A DNA stretch of 38,120 bases from Rhodovarius crocodyli (GCA_945901085.1 CAMDJV010000034.1:1-38120), one strand, 5' to 3'; positions 8,460 through 17,711 are shown, counted from the first letter of the stretch. Numbers and translations are program-made. Notes: generated by a model not told the origin, from the letters alone.

Positions 8460-9944
8460 CACATAGCCATAGGCCAAGTTGCTCCGCCCCGGGCCATTCT
8501 CGGCATAATCGCGCTTGATCCGCGCCAGCGGGTCATCCAGCAAATCAGCGCGGCGCTGGTAATTATACATCCGCGCAGAATTGCCGCCGAAGATCATGCT
8601 CTTGATCGGCCCATCCGCCGCCCCCAGCGGTGCGAAGCCATGGGCGCGCTGCATCGCTTCGGGAATCTCCAGCCGGCGCAGCGCCTCGATCTGCCATTGC
8701 GGGCTGCCGGTCCAGATCGCATCGGTGCCCCAGACCACATGATCCGCCCCCAGGCCACGGATCAGCGTGCCCATCAGCGCGGCGCATAGCCCAGGCTCTA
8801 CCACCGTGGTCTGGGCGAAGATCTGGCCCAGATCGCCATAGACATTGTTCACGCCGAATTTCGCCGGAATTTCGGCCAAATCAGTGGTCCAATCCACCCG
8901 GCCGGTGCGGTTGAACTGGTCAATCCCCACCCCGGCCCCGCCACCACCCACCCAGCGATAGGCGGAGTGGTAGATCACGAAATTGATCTGCGGCCAGTCC
9001 TTGGCGGCGCGGCCCACATCATCGACCCCAGCAAAGGGCAGCAGATGCGGGAAGCGATTGGTCACCTGCTGCGGGTAGAGCCCCTTATGGACGCAGACGA
9101 TATTGTTCCCCGCGCGCAGGATACGCTCATAAAACGGGTACATCAGCCGCTCATCATCCATTCGCCAGGGATATTGCGCGAGATGCTTGTTGGTGTTGTC
9201 GCCCACCGTATAGCCCTTCCAGCTATCGGGGCGCAGTTGCTCGATGCAGCGCTCCACCTCATCCATCCAGCCCGGCTGGCCTGGGGTGAAAATGGCATGG
9301 CTCATCACCCTTCGGGTGCCGGCGGCATCATTCACACGCTTGCGGGCATCGAACTTCATGTCATTGGTGAGGAACCAATCCTTCGGATCATCGGAGGGCG
9401 CGCCTGAGATCATCGCCACCGAGGTGTCGGAATCCAGGAAGACCTCCTTGAACCAATTCGCCTCCATCAGGTCCTGGATGGTCTGCTCCCGCCCCACCAA
9501 AGCCGGGTTCCAGCCGGCCCGGCCGACTGAGCGCCGGGCCTCGACAAAGGTCATGATCCGCGTGTCGGGACGCAGGAAATGGGTGTGGACATCCATGATG
9601 AACTGGCCAGCCAGGCTGGATTGCCGGGCCGCAGCCGTATCTGCCTGCTGCGCCTCAGCCCGCGAGACGGTGTAGAGCGGGCCATAGACCTCGTTCATCG
9701 CCAGGAAGGCCGCCGCCATGCCCGAGGCGGTTTGCAGGAAACGGCGGCGGTCCAGCCCCTGCTTGGCGCCATAATCATCGGCCATCGCCTTGATCCGGGC
9801 CTCGACCTGCTTTTGCCGCTCGGTCTGCGGGCTGGGCCAGAATTCGTCGGAACTGATCACCTGGGTCGGGATGGGTGAGGGGAACATCACCTCATCAGCC
9901 GGCCGCAATGCGTTCAGGTCATCATCGGTGAGAAATCCGCCCAT
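8448..9944 (-). CDS. Amidohydrolase-family (amidohydro_2) protein with internal Tat signal
   Basis: A 498-residue protein. Metal ligands of the amidohydrolase TIM barrel are visible: DVHTHF near residue 118, VCVHKGL, VIYHSAYRW and WGTDAIWTGSP, the last giving the conserved aspartate. This layout fits the decarboxylase/hydrolase subgroup that includes ACMSD-like enzymes, but the substrate is not evident. A twin-arginine motif, DRRRFLQTASGMAAAFLAM, lies at about residues 63-81, preceded by a long polar stretch rather than a short n-region. AGGA about 9 nt upstream supports the ATG at 9944, so the long N-terminus seems genuine. Export by Tat is likely but the position is unusual. It is transcribed alone, convergent with pgi. 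Confidence 0.82.
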   Translation of the reverse strand: MGGFLTDDDLNALRPADEVMFPSPIPTQVISSDEFWPSPQTERQKQVEARIKAMADDYGAKQGLDRRRFLQTASGMAAAFLAMNEVYGPLYTVSRAEAQQADTAAARQSSLAGQFIMDVHTHFLRPDTRIMTFVEARRSVGRAGWNPALVGREQTIQDLMEANWFKEVFLDSDTSVAMISGAPSDDPKDWFLTNDMKFDARKRVNDAAGTRRVMSHAIFTPGQPGWMDEVERCIEQLRPDSWKGYTVGDNTNKHLAQYPWRMDDERLMYPFYERILRAGNNIVCVHKGLYPQQVTNRFPHLLPFAGVDDVGRAAKDWPQINFVIYHSAYRWVGGGGAGVGIDQFNRTGRVDWTTDLAEIPAKFGVNNVYGDLGQIFAQTTVVEPGLCAALMGTLIRGLGADHVVWGTDAIWTGSPQWQIEALRRLEIPEAMQRAHGFAPLGAADGPIKSMIFGGNSARMYNYQRRADLLDDPLARIKRDYAENGPGRSNLAYGYVARG

Positions 9945-10032
9945 GTCGCTGAATCCTGATCTGTGACGTTTAGGTCATGATGATCGGGGCCTTGGCGTGA
10001 TTTCAAGTGAATTTCATCCGCGCGGCGGCGGC

Positions 10033-11724
10033 TTACTCGGCCACAACCAGCCCCTCGCGCCGGGGGTCTGCCGCGCCGTTAAGCACGGGCGGGTTGCCGG
10101 GCTGGATGCGGATCAGGTTCAGTCCCGAGGGCATTGCCATCGTCACCACCGGCAGGCCGCGCTCCTGCAGCAGGGCAGCCAGGCTGGCCACCGCCGTGCC
10201 CGCCTCCAACTCCACCGCATTGTTCATCGGGCCCACATGCGGCAGCCCCGCCGCCAGCGCCGGCTCCATGCCCCAATCCAGCAGCGCCACCAGCGACTGC
10301 GCGACATAGCCAATAATCCGCGCCCCGCCGGGTGAGCCGGTGATGGCCACCAGCCTGCCCTGCGCATCAAACACCAGCGCCGGGGACATGCTGGAGCGCG
10401 GCCGCTTGCCCCCCGCCACCCGATTGGCCACGGGAAAGCCATCGATCTCCGGCCGGAAAGAGAAATCGGTCAATTGATTATTCAGGACAAAGCCACCCAC
10501 GCCGATATGGGCGCCGAAATTGCCCTCCACCGTCGTGGTCATCGTTACAGCATTGCCGCGCGAATCGAGCACCGAGAGATGCGCGGTGCCCGCCTCGGGC
10601 TGTGGCGGCTGGGTGGCGCGGGGCGGTGCCATAAGGGGATTGCCATGGCGGATTTCGGCAATGCCACGCCCGGCCTGCAAAGCCTGGGCGCGCAGCAGCA
10701 GATAGGCAGGGTCAAGCAGACCCCCGACTGGCACGGGCAAATCAGCCGGGTCGGCCAGAAAGCGGTTGCGGTCGGCGAAGGCCAGCCTTCCGGCATCGCC
10801 CAGCAGCATCGCAGCCTCGGCACTGCCGGAAGGCAATTGGCCAATGGCGGTGTGCTCCAGTAGCCCCAGGATCTGCAGCACCACGAGCCCTCCCGAAGGC
10901 GGCGGCGGCACGCAAATCGTCCATTGCCGATAGGGCCGGCAGAGTGGCTCGCGGCGCAGCGGCTCATAACCGGCGAGGTCATCGGCGGTCATCAGCCCGG
11001 CATTGGGGTGGCTGCGGATCACCATCGCGATCTCCGCGGCGATGGGGCCGCGATGCAGCGCATCCGCCCCCTGCTCTGCCACCGCGCGCAAGGTGGCGGC
11101 CAGGGCCGGGTTGCGCAGAATGCTACCCGGCGGCAGGGCAGCGCCATCGGGCTGAAAATAGAGCGCTGCCAGCCGCGGGTCGCGCCGCAAATTGGCAGCG
11201 GAGAGCTCGATCGCCCGCGACAACCGTTCAGAGACGGCAAAACCCTGTTCGGCCAGGGTGATAGCGGGCTGCATGAGTTGCGACCAAGCCAGCGTGCCAT
11301 GTTGCCGATGCGCCGCCTCCAGCATGCGCAGCACCCCAGGCACCCCCACGCTGCGGCCGCCCACCACCGCCGCGGCAAAGGGCATGGGCTGGCCATTTTG
11401 CATGAAGAGGTCACCACGCGCAGCCGCAGGCGCCGTCTCCCGCCCATCCCAGGCCTGGGTCACGCCGCGCTGGCCATCGTGATGCAGCAGGAAGGCGCCG
11501 CCGCCAATGCCGGAGGATTGCGGCTCCACCAGTGTGAGCACGGCCTGGATGGCAATGGCGGCATCCACCGCCGTGCCGCCGGCGCGCAGCATCGCCATCC
11601 CCGCCTCGCTGGCCAAAGGATGTGGGGCGACCACCATCTGCCGCCGCGCTGCATCGCTCGCCACCGGCTGAGCCAGAGCCGGGCAAGAGAGCAGCAGCCA
11701 CAGAACGAAAAGCCACGAATTCAT
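10033..11724 (-). CDS. ggt: Gamma-glutamyltransferase proenzyme
   Basis: A 563-residue N-terminal-nucleophile hydrolase that cleaves the gamma-glutamyl bond of glutathione and transfers it to water or amino acids, in the periplasm. The start at 11724 gives a good signal peptide, MNSWLFVLWLLLSCPALAQP; the open frame continues upstream to 11892, overlapping secG, and was rejected. The autocleavage and nucleophile threonine is T380 in GTAHLSVLDSRGNAVTMTTT. Other conserved elements are GGGAFLLHHDG, PPPPSGGLVVLQILG, GGKRPRSSMSP and GSPGGARIIGYV. Length fits the family. It lies downstream of secG on the same strand with an 85-nt gap, so it may have its own promoter. Confidence 0.95.
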   Translation of the reverse strand: MNSWLFVLWLLLSCPALAQPVASDAARRQMVVAPHPLASEAGMAMLRAGGTAVDAAIAIQAVLTLVEPQSSGIGGGAFLLHHDGQRGVTQAWDGRETAPAAARGDLFMQNGQPMPFAAAVVGGRSVGVPGVLRMLEAAHRQHGTLAWSQLMQPAITLAEQGFAVSERLSRAIELSAANLRRDPRLAALYFQPDGAALPPGSILRNPALAATLRAVAEQGADALHRGPIAAEIAMVIRSHPNAGLMTADDLAGYEPLRREPLCRPYRQWTICVPPPPSGGLVVLQILGLLEHTAIGQLPSGSAEAAMLLGDAGRLAFADRNRFLADPADLPVPVGGLLDPAYLLLRAQALQAGRGIAEIRHGNPLMAPPRATQPPQPEAGTAHLSVLDSRGNAVTMTTTVEGNFGAHIGVGGFVLNNQLTDFSFRPEIDGFPVANRVAGGKRPRSSMSPALVFDAQGRLVAITGSPGGARIIGYVAQSLVALLDWGMEPALAAGLPHVGPMNNAVELEAGTAVASLAALLQERGLPVVTMAMPSGLNLIRIQPGNPPVLNGAADPRREGLVVAE

Positions 11725-11809
11725 GCCAAGGCTGTAAAAAGACAAGGCGCCGCTAGGTGCAAGCTTTTCCAACCGCAGGACACCCATGGAGCCCTGCCGG
11801 CCCACGCGC

Positions 11810-12121
11810 TCAGTTCGTTGCCGGTGCGGGGATGGACGGTACGGCGGGTGCGGCGGCGGGGGCCGGCACATCCAGAATCGAGCGCCGCTCAACCGCGCCG
11901 CGATCCAGCACCGCCATCAGCAGCGACAGCACAAAGAACGCCGTGGCCAGGATGGCCGTGGCCCGGGTGAGCAAATTGGCGGTGCCGCGCCCGCCCATGA
12001 AACTGCCCATGCCACCGCTGGAGCCGATGCCAAGACCGCCGCCCTCGCTGCGCTGAACCAGCACCAACCCGATCAGGGCCAGCGTGACGAAGATATGAAG
12101 GACGAGCAGAACGGTTGACAT
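11810..12121 (-). CDS. secG: Preprotein translocase subunit SecG
   Basis: A 103-residue membrane protein: first transmembrane helix at about residues 3-22 (VLLVLHIFVTLALIGLVLVQ), a Gly/Ser-rich cytoplasmic loop (GGLGIGSSGGMGSFMGGRG), second helix at about 50-70 (ATAILATAFFVLSLLMAVL), then a Pro/Ala-rich tail common in alphaproteobacterial SecG. SecG supports the SecYEG channel during SecA-driven export. It sits 9 nt downstream of tpiA on the same strand, a conserved pairing in proteobacteria, so the two are almost surely one transcript. Confidence 0.95.
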   Translation of the reverse strand: MSTVLLVLHIFVTLALIGLVLVQRSEGGGLGIGSSGGMGSFMGGRGTANLLTRATAILATAFFVLSLLMAVLDRGAVERRSILDVPAPAAAPAVPSIPAPATN

Positions 12122-12130
12122 GCAGGCGGT

Positions 12131-12889
12131 TTATCCCGCCGGCACCGCCCGGGCAATGGCCAGGAAATCCTCGGCCACCAGCGAGGCACCGCCCACCAGC
12201 GCGCCATCCACATCCGGCAGCGCCAGAAGCCCCGCCGCATTGCCCGGTTTGACCGAACCGCCATAGAGCAACCTGGTGGCGCGCCCGCCATCGCCATGGG
12301 CCTGCACCACGGTGTTGCGGATCATCCCATGCATCGCAGCCACCTCCGCCTCGCTGGGGGTGCGGCCGGTGCCAATCGCCCAAACCGGCTCATAGGCCAC
12401 AATGCCGCCGGCAGTGGCAAAGCCGGGCGGCAGGCTGTCCAGCAATTGCCGCGCCACCACCGCCTCGGCTTGGTCGGCATCGCGCTCCGCCTCGGTCTCA
12501 CCCACGCAAACCACCGGCACCAGCCCCGCCGCCAGCGCCGCCTCACATTTGCGCCGCACCATGGCGCTGGTTTCGCCATGGTCGCTGCGCCGCTCGGAAT
12601 GGCCGAGAATCACATGGCTGGCTCCCACATCGCGCAGCATGGCAGCCGCGATATCGCCGGTATGGGCGCCGGAGGCCGCATGGTGGCAATCTTGCCCACC
12701 CAACGCGATGGTACTGCCCAGCAGCGCCGCAGCCACAGGCTGGAAATGCAAAAATGGCGGGCAGACAAGCAATTCAGGCGTGGCCGACATGGCCGCGCTG
12801 CGCAGCGCCTCGGCCAGGCGCAGCGCGCTGGCCAGGGTTCCGTTCATCTTCCAGTTGCCGGCAATGAGCGGCCTTATCCCAGGTGTCAT
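12131..12889 (-). CDS. tpiA: Triosephosphate isomerase
   Basis: A 252-residue TIM-barrel enzyme interconverting dihydroxyacetone phosphate and glyceraldehyde-3-phosphate. Catalytic residues are present: N and K in AGNWKMNG (about 10-17), H in LGHSERR and E in AYEPVWAIGTG; the phosphate loop ends LLYGGSVKPGNA. The start at 12889 is preceded by GGGAG at a good distance (rejecting an upstream extension to 12973 without family similarity). It is the first gene of a tpiA-secG unit and is divergent from ppiD; the roughly 110 nt between them must hold both promoters. Confidence 0.97.
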   Translation of the reverse strand: MTPGIRPLIAGNWKMNGTLASALRLAEALRSAAMSATPELLVCPPFLHFQPVAAALLGSTIALGGQDCHHAASGAHTGDIAAAMLRDVGASHVILGHSERRSDHGETSAMVRRKCEAALAAGLVPVVCVGETEAERDADQAEAVVARQLLDSLPPGFATAGGIVAYEPVWAIGTGRTPSEAEVAAMHGMIRNTVVQAHGDGGRATRLLYGGSVKPGNAAGLLALPDVDGALVGGASLVAEDFLAIARAVPAG

Positions 12890-13001
12890 GGCAATCTCCC
12901 GTCGGCTCTGTCTTAGAGAACCGCTGACCGTTTCGATAGTTATGCAGGCGCATGCGCAGAGGATGTTTGGCAAGCGCGCGCCGCTCCGCTATCCCGCTGT
13001 G

Positions 13002-14894
13002 ATGTTGACCTCCCTCCGCGCTTTGGCGAGCACCTGGTTTGCCAAGGTGCTTTTCCTTCTCCTGATCCTCTCCTTCGCCGCCTGGGGGATCGAGGATATG
13101 CTTCGCAACTTCGGCCGCGACACTGCGGTAGCGCGCGTCGATGGCAAACCCATCGAGCAGGATGAGGCGTCAGAGGCGCTGCGGCGCGAATTGCAACGCA
13201 TCAACCGCGCCACCGAAGGCCGCTTCCAGCCCGATGCCCGGATTCGCGCCGCCCTCGCCCAGCAGGCGGTGGAAGCCCTGGTGACGGATCGTGTTCTGGC
13301 GCGCGAAATCACCCGCATGGGCGTGGTGGTGCCCGATGCCGCGGTGCGCGACTATATTTTCGCCATCCCGGGCTTTCAGGGCGCCGATGGCCGCTTCTCC
13401 CGCCTGATCTTCGACAATTTCCTGCTCAGCAACGACCTCAACGAGCCGCGATTCCTCAGCCTGCTGCGCACCGATCTCGCAAGGCAGCAATTGACCAATG
13501 CGGTGCGCGCCGGCGCTATGACCCCCGCCCTGCTGGCCGAGAGGCTGCTGGGCTGGCAGCTTGAAAACCGCAGCGTGAACCTCGTGGAATTGCGCATCGC
13601 CGATGCACCCGAGCCAGAACCGCCCTCCGCCGCCCAACTCGAACGTTTTCATGAGAACAATGCCGACCGCTTCTCGGCCCCTGAATTCCGCGAGGTCAAC
13701 CTCGCCCTGATGAATGCCGCCCTGCTGGTGCCGCAAATGGAGGTGAGCGAGAGCGAGATCGAGGATAGCTACGCCGCCCATCGCAGCCGTTATGAAACCG
13801 CCGAGCGGCGGGGCTTGGAACAGGTGCTCGTGCCCAGCCAGGAGGTGGCCAGCGCCATAGCCGCCGCCTGGGCGGGTGGCGCCGATACCGCCGCCATCAC
13901 CACCCAGGCCGAGGCCGCTTCCGGCCAGTTCAGCAATCTTGGCATGCTAGACCGCGCCGGATTGCCGCTGCCGACATTGACCGAGGCCGGCTTCGCCCTT
14001 GCCCTGGGTGGCGTCTCGGCGCCGGTGGAGACGCCCTTTGGCTGGCATGTGCTGCGCGCCGCCAGCATCGAAGCCGGGGCAACGCGGCCCATTGAGGCGG
14101 TGCGTGAAGAATTGCGGCTGGAAATCGCGGCCGAAAAAGCCGCCGATACCGCCTTCGAGCGCAGCGCCGCTATCCAGGATGCGCTGGCCAGCGGCGCCGC
14201 CCTGGCCGAGATTGCCGAGCGCCAGGGCATGCGCTTCCTCGCCATTCGCATCGATGCCCAGGGGCGCGATGGCGATGGCCGCGAGGTGGCCCTGCCCATA
14301 CCTCCAGCCGCCCGCCCAGCCCTGCTGCGGGAGGTTTTCCAAACCGCCCAGGGTGCCGCCCCCCGGCTGAGCGAGGGCGAGTTCGGCTTTGCCGCGGTAG
14401 AATTGCGCGGCGTGACGCCCGCGGCGCTGCGGCCGCTGGAGAGCATCCGCGCCCAGGTGAGCGAGGCCTTCCTCGCCGATGCCCGCCGCCGCTTCCAGGA
14501 GCAGCGGGCCGCCGCCATCCTCGCCGCCACCCGCGCCGGCAAGCCGCTCGCCGAAGCGGTGGCCGAGGCCGGGGCACAGATCGAGGAGCTCGGCCCCTTC
14601 GGCCGCGAGGCCGGCGGCGGCAACCCCATCCCGCGCGAATTGCTGCCGCCGATCTTCGAATTGCGGCTGAATGAGGTGACCATGATCCCCGCCCCCCTGA
14701 GCTTCGCCGTGGTGCAATTGACCGCCATCAGCCGCCCCGGCCTGGAAGGTCAGGAGGCGGCGCTGACCACGCTGCGCAACGAAACCGCCACCGCCCTGGC
14801 CGGCGATCTGGAGGCGCAATTCGGCGCCGCGCTGCGCGCCCGCTCCGATGTGCGCTTCAACCTGCGCCTGATGAACGCGCTTTCCGCCGAATGA
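13002..14894 (+). CDS. ppiD: PpiD-like periplasmic folding chaperone (SurA_N / parvulin)
   Basis: About 630 residues. The N-terminus MLTSLRALASTWFAKVLFLL continues into a single transmembrane helix (about 14-33), the PpiD anchor. A SurA-like N-domain follows (VARVDGKPIEQDEASEALRR), then a parvulin-type rotamase domain at about 270-360 ending in ETPFGWHVLRA, the usual parvulin end. PpiD is an inner-membrane chaperone that meets proteins leaving SecYEG. The frame stays open far upstream (to 12402, over tpiA), so the start is a judgement: 13002 gives the standard PpiD opening; an ATG at 12963 with AGAGG directly before it is the alternative. Its stop overlaps the trpE start by ATGA. Confidence 0.9.
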   Translation: MLTSLRALASTWFAKVLFLLLILSFAAWGIEDMLRNFGRDTAVARVDGKPIEQDEASEALRRELQRINRATEGRFQPDARIRAALAQQAVEALVTDRVLAREITRMGVVVPDAAVRDYIFAIPGFQGADGRFSRLIFDNFLLSNDLNEPRFLSLLRTDLARQQLTNAVRAGAMTPALLAERLLGWQLENRSVNLVELRIADAPEPEPPSAAQLERFHENNADRFSAPEFREVNLALMNAALLVPQMEVSESEIEDSYAAHRSRYETAERRGLEQVLVPSQEVASAIAAAWAGGADTAAITTQAEAASGQFSNLGMLDRAGLPLPTLTEAGFALALGGVSAPVETPFGWHVLRAASIEAGATRPIEAVREELRLEIAAEKAADTAFERSAAIQDALASGAALAEIAERQGMRFLAIRIDAQGRDGDGREVALPIPPAARPALLREVFQTAQGAAPRLSEGEFGFAAVELRGVTPAALRPLESIRAQVSEAFLADARRRFQEQRAAAILAATRAGKPLAEAVAEAGAQIEELGPFGREAGGGNPIPRELLPPIFELRLNEVTMIPAPLSFAVVQLTAISRPGLEGQEAALTTLRNETATALAGDLEAQFGAALRARSDVRFNLRLMNALSAE

Positions 14895-16327
14895 GCCCGA
14901 AACTCCTCTGGCGTGAGCGGGTGAGCGACCTGGAAACCCCGGTCGGCGCCTATCTGAAACTGGCCGAAGGCCGCCCCAACTCTTTCCTGCTGGAAAGCGT
15001 GGAAGGTGGCGCCGCGCGCGGGCGCTATTCCGCCATCGGCATGGCGCCGGACCTGATCTGGCGCGCCCGCGGCGGCGTGGCCGAGGTGAACCGCCACGCC
15101 CTCGCCGCGCCGCATGCCTTTGAGCCTGATCCCCGCCCGGTGATGGAAAGCCTGGCCGCGCATATCGATGCCGTGCGCATGGCCCTGCCGCCCGGCCTGC
15201 CCAGCATCGCCGCCGGCCTCTTTGGCTATCTCGGCTACGATATGGTGCGGCATATGGAGCGCCTGCCGCAGACCAAGCCCGATGTGCTGGGCATTCCCGA
15301 TGCGGTGATGATGCGCCCCACCATCATGGCGGTGTTCGACCATGTGCGTGACGCGCTGATCCTGGCCACCCCAGTCTGGGATGGCGATGACGCAGCCGGA
15401 GAGGCCCGGCTGGATGAGGCAGAAGCGGCGCTGGACCGCCCGCTGCCCCGCCCCGCCCCCGCCGCCAGCCTGCCCGCGCCGGGCGAGCCCTCCTCCAATT
15501 TCACCAAGGCCGGCTATATCGCCGCCGTGGAGAAGGCCAAGGAATACATCCGCGCGGGCGACGTGTTTCAGGTGGTGCCCAGCCAGCGGTTTTCGGTGCC
15601 CTTCGCCCTGCCATCCTTCGCGCTGTATCGCGCGCTGCGGCGGATCAACCCGGCGCCCTATCTGTTCCATTTCGATTTCGGTGGCTTTGCCGCGGTGGGC
15701 GCGAGCCCGGAAATCCTGGTGCAATTGAAGGAAGGCCGGGTCACCATCCGTCCCCTGGCCGGCACCCGCCCGCGTGGCGCCACGCCGGAAGAGGATAAGC
15801 GGCTGGAGGCCGAACTCCTGGCCGACCCGAAAGAGCGCGCCGAGCACCTCATGCTGCTCGATCTTGGCCGCAATGATGTGGGCCGTGTCGCGGCGCTGCG
15901 CAGCGTGCGCGTCACCCATTCCTTCCGGGTCGAGCGCTATTCGCATGTCATGCACATCGCCTCCGAGGTGCAGGGCACCTTGCGGGAGGGGCTCTCAGCG
16001 CTGGATGCGCTGGCCGGCGGCTTCCCTGCCGGCACGCTCACCGGTGCGCCAAAACTCCGCGCGATGGAAATCATCGAGGAGCTGGAGCCCTCGCGCCGTG
16101 GCATCTATTCCGGCGGCTTTGGCTATTTTGGCTGTGATGGCGGCATGGATACCTGCATCGGCCTGCGCACCGCGTTGGTGAAGGATGGCGTTCTTTATGC
16201 CCAGGCCGGCGCCGGCGTGGTGGCCGATAGCGACCCCGAGGCGGAATACGAGGAAACCCGGGCCAAGGCCCGCGCCCTGTTCCGCGCCGCCGAGGAAGCC
16301 GTGCGCTTCGCCGCCATCAGGCGGTGA
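14891..16327 (+). CDS. trpE: Anthranilate synthase component I
   Basis: A 478-residue chorismate-utilising enzyme making anthranilate, first step of tryptophan synthesis. The N-domain carries the LLESVEGG element (about 36-43) linked to tryptophan feedback binding. The C-terminal chorismate domain has FQVVPSQRFSVPF, RPLAGTRPRGATPEEDKRLE, GTLTGAPKLRAMEIIEELEP and YSGGFGYFGCDG. It is translationally coupled to ppiD by an ATGA overlap, an order common in alphaproteobacteria, where trpG, trpD and trpC normally follow. Here nothing of the kind follows: the next sequence is a decayed gene on the other strand. The glutamine amidotransferase partner must be encoded elsewhere. Confidence 0.95.
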   Translation: MSPKLLWRERVSDLETPVGAYLKLAEGRPNSFLLESVEGGAARGRYSAIGMAPDLIWRARGGVAEVNRHALAAPHAFEPDPRPVMESLAAHIDAVRMALPPGLPSIAAGLFGYLGYDMVRHMERLPQTKPDVLGIPDAVMMRPTIMAVFDHVRDALILATPVWDGDDAAGEARLDEAEAALDRPLPRPAPAASLPAPGEPSSNFTKAGYIAAVEKAKEYIRAGDVFQVVPSQRFSVPFALPSFALYRALRRINPAPYLFHFDFGGFAAVGASPEILVQLKEGRVTIRPLAGTRPRGATPEEDKRLEAELLADPKERAEHLMLLDLGRNDVGRVAALRSVRVTHSFRVERYSHVMHIASEVQGTLREGLSALDALAGGFPAGTLTGAPKLRAMEIIEELEPSRRGIYSGGFGYFGCDGGMDTCIGLRTALVKDGVLYAQAGAGVVADSDPEAEYEETRAKARALFRAAEEAVRFAAIRR

Positions 16328-16366
16328 TGCGCCACGGCTCGGCGGGGATGCCTCCCCTGCACTTGG

Positions 16367-17047
16367 CGGCGCCATGCCCGGCAGCACCATGATGGCCGCC
16401 ATCATGCCCTTATGCTCATGCTCCAAAATATGGCTGTGGACGGGGTAGAGCCCCTCCTGCTCGGCGGCAAAGAAGGGGATTTAGAGGGTGGTTGTGCCCT
16501 CCACCCGCGCGCCCGCCGCATGTGGCAGGGTGGCGGGCAGCGCTATGCGATAATCGGCGCGCGGCATGGCTTGCCCCTCAAGCCTGCCGCCGAGCGCGAA
16601 AAGCGAGAAATCGCCCAGGTCACAGGGCGGGGCATTGCGCTCGGCGGTATAGAGGCCATTGGTGTGTAGGTTCACAGCATTGCGGGCGTGGGCGGCCGCC
16701 TCGTCCTCGCTCTGTGCCAGCGCAGCCGAGACATCGATCAGCCCATTGCGCAGCGTGATCTCGGTGGCGGCACCGGGGTCCATGCGCAGCAGACAGGGCG
16801 CGTAGCGATCCTCCCCCTCCCCGCCCTGGCCATAACCGGCCAAGGGCATCGAATAGGGCCCCACATCAGGGCGATCGCTTTGCCGCAGCACCAGCCCATA
16901 GACGCGCCCGGCGCCGCAGCCCACAGCCGGCTGCGCGCTGGCCTGCAATGGCCTGGGCTCGCGCAGCTCCGCCGCGCCCAGGGCCTGGGCGGCCAGGCAT
17001 CCGACAATCAAGGCGGTTCGCAGCAGCAGCAGCATCATCACCCCCAT
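16367..17047 (-). pseudogene. Multicopper oxidase relic with in-frame stop and internal loss
   Basis: From ATG 17047 the frame runs 188 codons to a TAA at 16481-16483: signal peptide (MGVMMLLLLRTALIVGCLAA), then a degenerate first cupredoxin domain with NLHTNGLYTAERNAPP, where the usual copper motif HTHG has become HTNG. After the TAA the same frame continues as IPFFAAEQEGLYPVHSHILE and HEHKGMMAAIMV, clearly the C-terminal copper motif HCHxxxHxxxGM, with Ser in place of the T1 Cys. The middle of a normal 450-500 residue oxidase is missing. So the gene lost its centre, gained a stop and changed two copper sites. The reading frame is intact across the stop, suggesting recent inactivation. It sits between trpE and the dsbA-like gene. 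A functional short product is unlikely. Confidence 0.75.
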
Positions 17048-17088
17048 GCGTTGGGACGCAATTGGGGGCTGTTTCGCCAGAGTTTATA

Positions 17089-17688
17089 TTAAGCCCGGCC
17101 GCCGCGCTCCACCTGGCTCTTGAACTCGCTGAACGACATGCCACCCGTCACCAGCCGCGCACCAAAGACGAAGCTCGGCGTTGCGCGGATCTGATAGCGG
17201 CTCTGCGCTGCAACCCGGGCCTCGAGAATGCCACGGCTCAGCGCCTCATCGGCGATGGTGCGGTCAAACTCCGCCCGGTTCATGCCCGCCAGCGCGGCCA
17301 GCCCGGCCAATTCCTCGATCTGCCGGCCTTGGGCGAAGGCCCAGCGATTCTGCGTCTGGAACAGGGTCGAGATGAAGGCCTCATAGCGCAGCGCCGGCAA
17401 GGCGCGGGCCACCATGGCAGCGCGCAGGCCGATATCATCGAGCGGGAAATCAATGAAAACCATGCGGATTCGCCCGGTCTCCACCAATTCACGCTTCACC
17501 TGCGGCCAGGTGCCGGTGTGGAAGGTGGCGCAATGGCTGCAGGTCAGCGAGAAGAATTCGCTCACCACCAGCGGGGCTTCGGCCGGGCCGACAGAACGCT
17601 CGGCAAGGCGCGGGTCAGGGCTGGTCTGCGCCAGGGCCACGGGGCTGGCCAGCAGCGAAAGGCCAAGGATGCGGCGGGTGACAGGCAT
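17089..17688 (-). CDS. DsbA-family thiol:disulfide oxidoreductase
   Basis: A 199-residue periplasmic thioredoxin-fold protein. Signal peptide MPVTRRILGLSLLASPVALA, then VGPAEAPLVVSEFFSLTCSH with the redox pair C50-S-H-C53, a DsbA helical insert and the cis-proline loop ATPSFVFGARLVTGG. The start at 17688 has AAGGAAG about 7 nt upstream; an ATG at 17712 overlaps the dciA stop (TGATG) and would add 8 residues. It would oxidise or isomerise disulfides of exported proteins. Order mutY / dciA / dsbA followed by smc is, as I recall it, common in alphaproteobacteria; here smc is absent downstream, where the oxidase relic lies instead. Confidence 0.9.
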   Translation of the reverse strand: MPVTRRILGLSLLASPVALAQTSPDPRLAERSVGPAEAPLVVSEFFSLTCSHCATFHTGTWPQVKRELVETGRIRMVFIDFPLDDIGLRAAMVARALPALRYEAFISTLFQTQNRWAFAQGRQIEELAGLAALAGMNRAEFDRTIADEALSRGILEARVAAQSRYQIRATPSFVFGARLVTGGMSFSEFKSQVERGGRA

Positions 17689-17711
17689 GGAAATCTTCCT
17701 TCGCAAGGCCA

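Noticed and set aside
12402-13001. Extension of the ppiD frame 200 codons upstream
   Set aside because: It lies antisense to tpiA, and the recognisable PpiD N-terminal anchor begins only at 13002.
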